A stretch of DNA of 64,000 bases from Eublepharis macularius (Eukaryota > Chordata > Lepidosauria > Squamata > Eublepharidae), in assembly GCF_028583425.1 (NCBI RefSeq), contig NC_072805.1, positions 11,411,001 to 11,475,000 of the forward strand, read 5' to 3'. Positions 57,801 to 64,000 of the stretch are shown in pieces (within the stretch, counting starts at the first letter, position 1; each line of letters opens with the position of its first letter). Under the pieces are notes generated by a model that made no database searches, had not been told where the DNA came from, and saw only the letters and a program-made list of their open reading frames with translations. Both the position numbers and the translations under genes were made by a program.

Positions 57801-60800
57801 AATCTGATTCAGATAAATGGAGACACAGGGGATACATCTATCATACTAGCTTAGGGTTGCCAGGCTATTGCCTTGCACCTCTGGGAATTTTGGGGCAGGG
57901 CAAGGGACAAAAATGACATTGTGTGTTTGTCGATGTCATGTCTTGGTAAAAACTCAGAAGTGATGTCAGTGAATCAGGTGATGCTCTGGAATTCCCCTGC
58001 TATAGGGTTTGGGGCAGAGCATCACCTGATGTGTTGAGGGTCACATCTGGGTTTTCACCAGGAAGTGACATTGACGCATCACTAGATGTCACCCGGCCCA
58101 TCACACACATGCACACACACGCACACAGGCACACACACACACTCCAGCCCAGAGGAAAGGACAGGTGGAAGGGCTGAACTGCTGGAAGCTTGCCTACCCA
58201 AAGCAGGCAAATGGTTAAGCCACACATAGCTGCAATCTCTGTGTCCTGGGTACATTTAGCAGCAAAGTTTGGTTCTATGTGATGCATCAGACATCCTTTA
58301 CAACTGAAGACAAAAGGAACGAAAGAAAGTAAAGCAGAGTTGCAACAGGAAGGAGTAACCATATTCAAACCGTCACTTTTAGAGGACACGCAAATCTTAC
58401 CTGTTGTAGAGGTCAGAGATTCAGGCTGCCCACTGAGCATGCTAGAAAAGTTGGGGGGAGTATTGTCCCTCTGGAGTGCAGCAGGCTGACTGTGCGCCAT
58501 GCCGGGGAGTGGGGGCACAGGTAGCAGACATATCCTGACAGAAAAATTAAAACACCACACTCAGAGTAAGGCAAAATGTAAACCTGTCTGGTGTGGCCTT
58601 TCAGCTCCCTTGAGAGGAAGCACCTGTCACCTTCCTTACACAGGAAATTATCTGAATTATTCTAATACAGAGACTTTCCTTTCCTTTCTTTGGAAAGGTT
58701 AGCTATCCTGCCACAAGCCTCCCCACTTAAATTTGAATAACTTACATCCAAACATTACAAGCTGGCATCACAGAATTCAGAGCATCTCAGGATCAGTTTC
58801 TGAGACAGTATATCAAAACAAAACAGATATGAGGGAAGGCTGCAGGGGGCTGGGAGACCCAAGAATGGCCCTTTCTCCACCATACTGAGAATGGCAGGAT
58901 ACAAATGGCCCTTTCTCCACCATACGGAGGCCTCTGCCCCACCATTCGTTTATGGGAAAGGGTTGGGGGTAGTCAATTTGTGTGGGGAGGTACCAAAGAA
59001 AAAATTACTGCATCGTGTCCTAATTACTTTTTAGTAAAATATTGTTCTACACATGAACTGAGAGGGCCACCAAACAGAGTTTGTTGTTTGACAGTTAAAA
59101 TATGAATGACTTTCCAAATATTTTTAACCTTTAAAAAACAGCTACAAGTGATAGTGGGGGGAAAGGTTTTTTTTTAAAAAAATATCTCTCTTCGTGCCAA
59201 ATTCCCTGTAGAAATTGGTCTAACACAAGCCACAGTTTGGTGTAGTGGGAGCCAGTTTGGTGTAGTGGTTAAGAGTCGCAGGACTCTAATCTGGAGAGCC
59301 GGGTTTGATTCCCTACTCCTCTGCCTCAAGCCAGCTGGGTGACCGTGGGTCAGTCACAGCTCTCTCAGAGCTCTCTCAGCCCCACCCACCTCACAGGGTG
59401 TTTTTTGTGGGGATAATAACAACATACTTTGTAAATCACTCTGAGTGGGCATTAAGTTGCCCTGAAGGACAGTATATAAATTGAATGTTATAATATTATT
59501 TTGCAACGTCTCTGAAATTGATAGAAACTTACATTATGTTTTTAAATTATCCAAATCTTGTGTGTGGACCTAAGATTACGTACAGCATTAAGAGGAAAAT
59601 GTAAATGGCTTCAGCCTCCTATAAACTGGGAAACTGGAGCATGGGAGAAAATGGGAATTTTCATTTGGATCAGCTTAATCTTTGCCTGAGGACAAGCAGT
59701 ATTTTTTTTAGAGTATTGAAGCTATTCTGAGAGTAACATTTTTACCCCTTCTCTCATTATTGCTTCAAAAAAAACAAGCTTTACAGGGTTTGGTAACTTT
59801 CCAAAAATGTACAAAATTGGTTGTTCAGGAAAAAAGAACGGGACAAAAGAGATGCCTGTTTGTAAGGGCAGCAACAGCCACTTTCCGTTCTCTTAGGCTT
59901 CTCACCCTTGAGACCCCTGTTGAGGGCCCACTGACAGAATTGATGGGCACTTCTTGGTGGCTTTCACCGACAGCTTTTCCATTTTCCTCCATTTTGCTCT
60001 GCGATTCTGAAACCAGACCTAATAAAAAGAAGAAAAGGGGGTTTGAAAACCGAAAGAAATGTATGCACACAGTCTCTCTGCACCCTCGTCTCTTCTTTAT
60101 CACTTATGGCAAGTTAACAGTGCACACCATCCCCTGGATTTCAGGGTTCCCTTCAATAGGACAGTACACCAATGTTTTGTTTTTGTTCATTTTAAATCCT
60201 TTCCTTCGTAATCTTTATTACACCTTGTAATGATTTTAAGTGTGTGCATGTGTCTCTAAATGCTTGGTGTGGTACAGATGAAGAATGGGGGTGAAAGAGA
60301 GGGATGAGGGAGTGAGATGACTGGTTGATGACTGAGAGTGTGGGCAAACTGAACTGCCATTTTTAGTTACTGAGGAGAGAAAAAGGGCTTTCTGGTTCAG
60401 ACAGGCAAGCTGTGTGCAGCCTGAGTGTGTCTCTGTATTTCTGACAGAAAACATTCTATTTAAAGCAGGCAAACTGTGTGTGCGCTTGGAGAGAGAAAAA
60501 GGGCTTTTTGGTTCAGACAGGCAAGCTGTGTGCAGCCTGAGAGTGTCTATGCATTTCTGAGAGAAATACTGATTCTGGTTTAGACAGACAAACTGAGAGC
60601 CTTGCTACAAGTGACATCTTACACGTGAAGGATAAAGGATCATTTTCGCAAGGCTTTCTGGGAACTGAAGTTCCTCTCCCCCACCCCTTTTCCTTTTGTT
60701 CCTTCCCCTCGCTGCCTGAAGAGACAGAGAAAGCCTGCGACAACAGCAACTTTTGTAAATCGTTTCTCCAGTCACAAGCCTGCTCTCAATGATCTTTGGG

Positions 60801-63052
60801 GCAGGCAGCTGCAACTTTCTCAGCTTTCTCTGGAGCATTCCCCCCCCCCCGCAAGACGATTTGCAAAAGCTGATGTTGCCGTAGGCTCTCTCTGTCTCTT
60901 CAGGCAGCGAGGGGAAGGAACAGAAGGAAAAGGGGTGGGGGAGAGGAACTTCAGTTCCCAGAAAGCCTTGCGAAAATGATCCTTTATCCTTCACGTGTAA
61001 ATTGTCACTTGTAGCAAGGCTCTGTGTGTGTGCCTGAGAGACAGTCTATGTACATTTGAGTGAGTGATTGATCTATCTGAAGACGGCAAACTGTATGCGC
61101 ACCTGAGAGAGAAAGTTTAGGTTTATCTGTGTGACTGAGCCTATGAAAAGAAAGTTTAAGAACTGAGAACTATCTTTGAAACCATCAAGCTTAAATACTA
61201 GTGTGAAATCAACATGCTTCTTGTAAAAATAAACCTTTATTTTCGGGGTTTTTTGGTTCATCTTAGAGAATATGTTATTCCTATATCCCATTCCTATCCT
61301 CAGGACCACACAGCCCCACAAAGGAGCCTGACGCTTGAGAGCCAAGCTGTTGTAGTGGTTTGACTAGGATCTGAGAGACCAGGTTCAAAACCCCATTCTG
61401 CTATGGAAGCTGACTGGATGACCTTGGTCCAGTCAGCCTAACCTACCTCTCAGGGATGTTGTAGGGATAAAATGGCAGAGGAGACTGATATAAGCCACCT
61501 TGGATCCTCACCGAGGAAAAAGGTAAAGTATAAAATAAAATAATATGTAACAATTTCCTCTCTTATTCCACCCAACTGGGAATGAATTCTCAAGGACTGT
61601 ACTCTTTACTGCACTCAGTTTGCAGCTCACAGGCAGCCCCCATGCAAGCATTAAGTCATTACTAACCCATGGGGGAATGTCGCATCACGACATTTTCTTG
61701 GCAGACTGTTTACGGGGTGGTTTGCCATTGCCTTCCCCAGTTATCTACACTTTACCCCCAGGAAACTGGGTACTAATTTTACCGACCACGGAAGGATGGA
61801 AGGCTGAGTCAACCTTGAGCCAGCTATTTGAACCCAGCTTCCGCCAGGATCGAACTCAGGTCATGAGCAGAGCTTGGACTGCAGTACTGCTGCTTACCAC
61901 TCTGCGCCACGGGGCTCTCTCCGTTCGCATTTACCATCAACCAAAAGAGCCACATGACTGCTCTGAGCTAACCCACCATATACATACACACAATAACATA
62001 TTTTAAATTACCAGAGGACCTCCAAGCATGTAGGACTCTTTCTCCCCACCACCACCACCTAAAGTGAGGGGAAGGGCTTCCTTCTCTGCTTTCCTGCTCT
62101 CTCCTCAGAATAAGGCGTAGCAGCTCAGGGACCGAGGCTTGTGTCTCATTGTTACCAATGCTGATTTCTCCACACCCACCACCCCTCTGCATACCTTACC
62201 TGTCCACACCTGCCATTGTCATTCACCGGCTATTATCATTTGGCTTCTGTAAATCACTCCTCTCTCCAAGATATAAGGACAGATGGACTCGCATTCTAGC
62301 TGAAGGGAGCTGTGACTCATGAAAGCTCATATCCCACCACAAATTTTGTTTAGTCTTATGGATGCCACTGGGCTCTTCCTCTTTTCTACAGAAACTCGGG
62401 AAAGAATGAGACTGCCAAGGTGCCTGGAGGAGAGCAATCTGGCTGTGGGAAAAGAGTTAAAATCACCACCACCTTTTTGTAGCCAGCTTGCTCGTTCCCT
62501 GGGTGGCTGCCACAGCGGCAGTTTTACCCTCTTTTCTCTGCAGCCAGTTTGCACACCTCCTGTCAGCTGTCCGAATCCTTCGATGAGAATGCAAAGAGGG
62601 CAAAAAGGGCACAAAGCCAGAGAGGCTTGCAACTTACCCATTCTCCAGTTCCATGAGTGCTACAAGGTGGGAAACCACTCACTAGCCCTGCTGGTTAATG
62701 GCATCGGTGGTATGCCAAAGTGCCACATGTGGCTCCCAAGCCCCTGCATATCACTGACTGAAGGAAGTCAGTCAGTGATATGCAGTGACAAATTTCAGGA
62801 AGCAAGGAGAAAGTGTCCCCATTTTATAGGCAATTATATTTCTCAATTGCAATAGAAGCACTGGGGTGGAGACAGGAAAACATTAGCATGTGATGGAGCA
62901 GGTAGAACTTTAGTGGAGGCACCACTGGACCCCAAAAACGCTCACCATGACCCGCTGCGGTGTTACGCCGACAGTCGCAGCAATTTCTCGGCGCTTTTCA
63001 CCGTCAGGATAATGGTCTTCCTGAAACATTTTTTCTAGTTCATCGAGCTGTT
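42505..63052 (-). CDS. NOBOX: NOBOX-type oocyte homeobox protein, C-terminal 450 residues (5' partial)
   Basis: This is a homeodomain transcription factor of the NOBOX class, which in mammals drives oocyte genes during early folliculogenesis. Six minus-strand exons are joined: 63052-62946, 60018-59906, 58534-58401, 45645-45375, 44645-44299 and 42887-42505. Each has AG/GT borders, and phases 0,2,1,2,1 link without a stop into 450 codons plus TGA. The homeodomain shows [13 protein letters not shown] (helices 1-2), VGVTPQRVM and [12 protein letters not shown] (helix 3, with W48, F49, Q50, N51 and R53). The remaining 380 or so residues are low-charge, rich in P/S/Q, and align in order with the NOBOX tail: a SPPP...[10 protein letters not shown] block, [10 protein letters not shown], then [15 protein letters not shown]. 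The homeodomain N-terminal arm and N-terminus lie beyond 64000. It could be a NOBOX paralogue rather than the orthologue, since its neighbour CD9 is not next to human NOBOX. Confidence 0.88.
42888..44298 (-). other. NOBOX last intron
   Basis: No exon or clear transposon recognised. It contains AT-rich sequence and low-complexity C and CA tracts. Confidence 0.65.
44299..44645 (-). CDS. NOBOX: NOBOX exon: glutamine/serine-rich region 3
   Basis: Acceptor cttcattccag, donor GTGAGT. The 347-base exon encodes [15 protein letters not shown]..., [13 protein letters not shown] and [19 protein letters not shown]. The [14 protein letters not shown] and GYLQ motifs come in the same order as in mammalian NOBOX, which is the best support for the name outside the homeodomain. 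Confidence 0.87.
45375..45645 (-). CDS. NOBOX: NOBOX exon: acidic/proline-rich region 2
   Basis: Acceptor ctttccttgacag, donor GTCAGT. The exon encodes about 90 residues including [20 protein letters not shown] and [18 protein letters not shown]. The SPPP...PLMLD block resembles the NOBOX C-terminal region. It ends with a split Ser codon (AG+T). Confidence 0.85.
46434..46674 (+). mobile_element. Foldback hAT MITE family A, copy 7
   Basis: 241 bp in the NOBOX intron, exact 8-bp duplication CACACTTC at 46426-46433 and 46675-46682. The left arm lost about 20 bp (gccccgcccctgatctcc) relative to the right arm. Confidence 0.93.
47118..47376 (+). repeat. tRNA-derived SINE with (GTT)n tail
   Basis: gccagtttggtgttgtggtt (A box), ggatttgattccccactcct (B box), gaccttgggtcagtcacagc and ggacagtatataaatcaaat before (GTT)5. 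Nearly full length; close relative at 59230. Confidence 0.88.
47571..48712. repeat. 1.1-kb foldback, arms about 330 bp
   Basis: Left arm 47571-47906 and right arm 48378-48712 are inverse copies: aatggccttcaggcttcatt pairs with aatgaagcctgaaggccgtt, and ccttgataccaaacttt with aagtttggtatcaaagg. Each arm includes the LINE-type block tagtctgcctttctcactaa. The loop is about 470 bases and unlike the arms. Confidence 0.82.
48864..49031. mobile_element. Hairpin MITE (CAGGGCCAAGC terminus)
   Basis: Starts CAGGGCCAAGCTAGAGGTGA. Arms cacttgaatggcaagtggac... (48891) and ...cttgccattcaagt (49029) are near-perfect inverses about 65 bases long around cactccactcgtggag. The right terminus is lost, merging into a SINE at 49032. 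Confidence 0.75.
49032..49193 (-). repeat. tRNA-headed SINE, reversed
   Basis: Body gagggtctccagggtctcag, then gagatgccagggattgaacc (B box) and gctctgccgctgagccacag (A box) at the end. The tRNA-like head is about 74 nt. Confidence 0.78.
49540..49608 (-). mobile_element. Foldback hAT MITE family A, copy 8 (one terminus only)
   Basis: CAGGGCTTTTTTTCAGCAGG to gaaaatggtcacatggcc, then unrelated sequence. The rest of the element is absent. Confidence 0.85.
50738..51672 (+). mobile_element. CR1 LINE, ORF2 C-terminal 300 codons plus 3' end
   Basis: Frames read [20 protein letters not shown] then DTTKLGG, after a stop and frame change [20 protein letters not shown], and then [20 protein letters not shown] and [20 protein letters not shown]. 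This is the CR1 RT palm to C-terminus. The catalytic FADD reads FADT (codon 809-811 of the 50 kb block), so it is inactive. It ends with the CR1 tail ggttggactaggtggtctgt. Confidence 0.93.
52201..52460 (+). mobile_element. Foldback hAT MITE family A, copy 9
   Basis: 260 bp in the NOBOX intron, exact 8-bp duplication GTAATCAT at 52193-52200 and 52461-52468. Arms pair through the centre (cctgcacaccgctgagcggt then gcggagg). Confidence 0.94.
52828..52922 (+). repeat. SINE body fragment (tatactgaatcaaa family)
   Basis: cacaggaagctgctttatac then tgaatcaaaccagcagagca and cagattggcagtggctctcc. An abundant reptile SINE body; its tRNA head type is seen at 53225. Confidence 0.6.
52921..53210 (+). repeat. 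tRNA-headed SINE (gtggcgcagagtggtaag family)
   Basis: A box gtggcgcagagtggtaagct, B box gagttcgatcctggcg, then ccttccatccttccgaggtc, ggcaatggcaaaccacc and the end gactactgttacctttacga. The best copy of the family in the window. Confidence 0.88.
53225..53292 (-). repeat. tRNA-headed SINE head fragment
   Basis: gctggggactgaacctggga then acttctgcatgccaagcaaa and ttctaccaacag, reversed B and A boxes. Confidence 0.6.
53966..54172. mobile_element. CpG-rich palindromic MITE
   Basis: CAGGGCCGTTTCCAGATGGC at the left and GTCTGGAAACGGCCC at the right. The whole 205 bases are a near-perfect palindrome (cttctgccgctccatgccgc pairs with gcggcatggagcggcagaag). CpGs are dense (cgtcgcgg, cgcgagaaaacgcg), unusual for an old AT-rich intron. 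No clear target duplication. Confidence 0.82.
54486..54640 (-). repeat. 5S-type Sauria SINE, reversed
   Basis: accaacagaggtggtttgcc, ggtctttgttggaggtctcc and catccaattacatcctgggc invert the gagacc/tggatggg head and body of the copies at 1432 and 31560. Confidence 0.72.
56873..57220 (+). mobile_element. hAT-like element with degenerate 8-bp TSD
   Basis: CAGAGGTCCTCAACCTTTTT at the left and ACTGGGGACTCCTG at the right form the inverted terminus. Flanks CTATAGAA and CTGTAAAA agree at 6 of 8 positions. Related to 41040-41370. Confidence 0.75.
57850..58100. repeat. Degraded hAT-like repeat
   Basis: tagggttgccaggctattgc resembles the terminus of the element at 3010. Inverted tcaggtgatgctctggaatt / gcagagcatcacctgatgtg lies at 57976-58033. 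Confidence 0.5.
58101..58142. repeat. (CA)n tract
   Basis: Interrupted CA repeat (cacacacatgcacacacacg then cacacaggcacacacacac) in the NOBOX long intron, about 260 bases from the exon at 58401. Confidence 0.9.
58401..58534 (-). CDS. NOBOX: NOBOX exon: proline-rich region 1
   Basis: Acceptor tttttctgtcag and donor GTAAGA on the minus strand. The exon encodes [20 protein letters not shown] and continues to SLTSTT, 44 codons. The incoming split codon (GG+G) and the outgoing split codon (G+TG) fit the exons on either side. Confidence 0.82.
58535..59905 (-). other. NOBOX intron between linker exon and proline-rich exon
   Basis: Contains one SINE (59230-59500). Otherwise no recognised feature. 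Confidence 0.7.
59230..59500 (+). repeat. tRNA-derived SINE
   Basis: gccagtttggtgtagtggtt, gggtttgattccctactcct, gaccgtgggtcagtcacagc and gacagtatataaattgaatg. The first head segment (gtttggtgtagtgggagcca) is partly duplicated. Confidence 0.87.
59906..60018 (-). CDS. NOBOX: NOBOX exon: homeodomain recognition helix and linker
   Basis: The minus-strand acceptor ttattag precedes [17 protein letters not shown], the DNA-recognition helix. The donor is taken at GTGAGA (59905 downward) because it gives phase 2, which the next exon needs. A weaker GTGAAA at 59967 would break the frame. With this choice the exon is 113 bases and adds a linker ending GPQQGSQG. Confidence 0.88.
60374..60595. repeat. 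Tandem repeat, about 117-bp period
   Basis: gagagaaaaagggctttctg then gttcagacaggcaagctgtg and tgcagcctgagtgtgtctct recurs near 60491 with few changes. Fragments continue after the MITE (gcctgagagacagtctatgt at 61033). Confidence 0.75.
60603..61020. mobile_element. Foldback MITE inserted in a tandem repeat
   Basis: Arms gccttgctacaagtgacatc then cacgtgaaggataaaggatc (left) invert to gatcctttatccttcacgtg then gtcacttgtagcaaggctct (right). About 190 bases pair per arm, including gggaactgaagttcctctcc and gcctgaagagacagag. It interrupts the 60374 tandem array. No clear target duplication. Confidence 0.82.
61341..61545 (+). repeat. tRNA-derived SINE
   Basis: gttgtagtggtttgactagg, gaccaggttcaaaaccccat, accttggtccagtcagccta and ataagccaccttggatcctc. 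Same family as 17842. Confidence 0.8.
61622..61918 (-). repeat. tRNA-headed SINE (gtggcgcagagtggtaag family)
   Basis: Reversed full copy: from cagcccccatgcaagcatta through ggaaactgggtactaatttt to aggatcgaactcaggtcatg (B box) and taccactctgcgccacgggg (A box). Confidence 0.86.
62305..62395 (+). repeat. Penelope-type 3' tail, degraded
   Basis: gggagctgtgactcatgaaa then gctcatatcccaccacaaat and gtttagtcttatggatgcca, the tail family of 11325-11548. The CUGA core is lost. Confidence 0.6.
62744..62783. repeat. Perfect short hairpin
   Basis: tgcatatcactgactga and tcagtcagtgatatgca are exact inverses with a 6-base loop (aggaag). Confidence 0.9.
62946..63052 (-). CDS. NOBOX: NOBOX exon: homeodomain helices 1-2
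   Basis: The minus-strand acceptor is tttcctttgcag and the donor GTGAG. After two bases finishing a split codon, 35 codons read [20 protein letters not shown] then [15 protein letters not shown]. This is helix 1 to the start of helix 3 of the homeodomain, and the phase at its end is 0. Confidence 0.93.
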
Positions 63053-64000
63053 CTGCAAAGGAAACATCAGTAAACAAAATAATGTGGGAAAGGGAAAAAA
63101 CAAAGAGAAACAGAAAAAAGCAAGACGGAAAGAATCCGGGAAAAGAGTTAAAAGTTTGAGCTTTAATAGGTTTGTATCCATCTTCATTTACAAAGTATTG
63201 CCATAATATTTAATAATAATAATTAACAACAACAAAAACCACAGTGTTATAAAGTGGATGGAAAAGATGATCCCGCATAATCTGGCTATGCCAGTTCATA
63301 TAGAAGAACCCCAATCCAATCCAAGCAGCCTGTCAGGTCTGTTGCCCACATACTGTTACACAGTTTTAGATAGTATGTTGCAATAGCCTCGTGCACCTGT
63401 TCCCTTGCTGCTTTCCAGATTCCAGTAAGGCAGAGCCCTTATCTCACATGGCTCACTGCAGCGGCCTTGGGACAGCTCCATCCGTCCCGCTACTGATTAT
63501 GTTCTGTTTGATGGGTTAGAAGGTGGGGGGCATGCAGAGGGGTAGTTATAGTGTATCATGTACTCAATGTGTCTTTCTTAACAAGGAACCTGTGTACAGC
63601 CAGTCGCCTTTAACTGCTTCTGTGTATCCTACGGACATATGCATGGCGAAGCCAAGATATGTCAATAAAACCCATTTACTCAAGAGCCTGGATTTCTTGC
63701 TGCGAGGGTTGGGAGTCCGCTTCAACATATCCTGTGTAATTCGTCACTTGTAGCTTGGCTGCAGCAGGAAGCTGAAGGCAGCAGCAGGCAGTGAGCGACA
63801 CGGCAGAAGGGCGAATGGATCCAAGCTGAGCCCATCCAGGCTGCCTGAGCTCCAAAAGGGCCTTTCAAGCTGCTGCTGTCTAGTCGCCTTTTAAACTTCA
63901 TAGCTTGACAAACCTCTGCTTCAGTAAAGGGATTCTCCTTAGGGAGTCTCTGGTTTGACATGGGTTCCTTTGCTGCAGTTTGGTTCTGTTTGGCTTTGTT
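63053..64000 (-). other. NOBOX intron upstream of the visible homeodomain exon
   Basis: No exon for the homeodomain N-terminal arm was found here, so it lies further out. Contains an LTR (63331-63735) joined to a MITE-type terminus. Confidence 0.6.
63331..63735 (+). mobile_element. Solo or truncated LTR, relative of 24396-24827
   Basis: Starts TGTCAGGTCTGTTGCCCACA and shares ctcactgcagcggccttggg, gtgtacagccagtcgc and ggatttcttgctgcgagggt with the other copy. AATAAA at 63664. The 3' end is replaced after tatcctgtg by gtaattcgtcacttgtagct, a MITE-like terminus. Confidence 0.72.

Larger units (their letters stand above)
45646..58400 (-). other. NOBOX long intron
   Basis: 12.8 kb between the exons ending at 58401 and starting at 45645. 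It holds MITE copies 7-9, a CR1 fragment, a 1.1-kb foldback, several SINEs and hAT elements, listed separately. The stretch 54.7-56.8 kb shows no feature I can name. The split codon across it (G+TG) suggests no missing exon. Confidence 0.7.
60019..62945 (-). other. NOBOX intron within the homeodomain
   Basis: Splits the homeodomain between RVM and VWF. It contains a tandem repeat (60374-60595), a foldback element (60603-61020) and two SINEs. No exon. Confidence 0.75.

Noticed and set aside
59825-60103. 92-codon minus frame ([12 protein letters not shown]...)
   Set aside because: Wrong frame over the homeodomain exon; the frame giving [11 protein letters not shown] is the real one.
59760-60230. 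156-codon plus-strand frame
   Set aside because: Antisense to the NOBOX homeodomain exon and its intron; no resemblance to a protein family.

Overview
The window is vertebrate nuclear DNA: small exons with GT/AG introns, long repeat-filled intergenic sequence and many retroposons. The repeats point to a squamate reptile (lizard or snake; a gecko is possible, but that is a weak guess). Indicators are 5S-rRNA-headed SINEs of the Sauria type, several tRNA-headed SINE families, and BovB, CR1, L1 and Penelope-like LINE fragments. No bacterial, organellar or phage sequence is seen.

Two protein-coding genes can be supported, in tail-to-tail orientation. On the plus strand, 3917-15244 holds the last seven coding exons of the tetraspanin CD9, with a short 3'UTR and a polyadenylation signal at 15544. 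The first coding exon lies before the window. On the minus strand, six exons from 63052 down to 42505 encode the homeodomain (minus its N-terminal arm) and the whole proline/glutamine-rich C-terminal region of a NOBOX-type oocyte homeobox protein. Its 5' exons lie beyond position 64000. All splice phases in both genes are mutually consistent. About 27 kb separates the two genes and no other gene is recognised there.

The intergenic space and introns are dominated by mobile elements, many of them foldback structures. The most striking is one family of palindromic hAT-like MITEs (about 250 bp, termini CAGGGCTTTT...AAAAGCCCTG). It has nine full or partial copies between 15.8 and 52.5 kb, five of them with perfect 8-bp target duplications. 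Other hAT-type insertions with target duplications sit at 3010, 28791 and 56873. Larger inverted repeats occur at 16375-17205, 17286-17541, 47571-48712 and 60603-61020. A Penelope-like element remnant in a CD9 intron encodes a GIY-YIG endonuclease piece and carries a recognisable hammerhead ribozyme fold. A solo LTR at 24396-24827 has an exact 5-bp duplication.

CD9 is a four-pass membrane organiser needed on the mammalian egg surface for sperm-egg fusion, and NOBOX is an oocyte transcription factor. Their adjacency here is biologically suggestive but may be chance; human CD9 and NOBOX are on different chromosomes (12p13 and 7q35).
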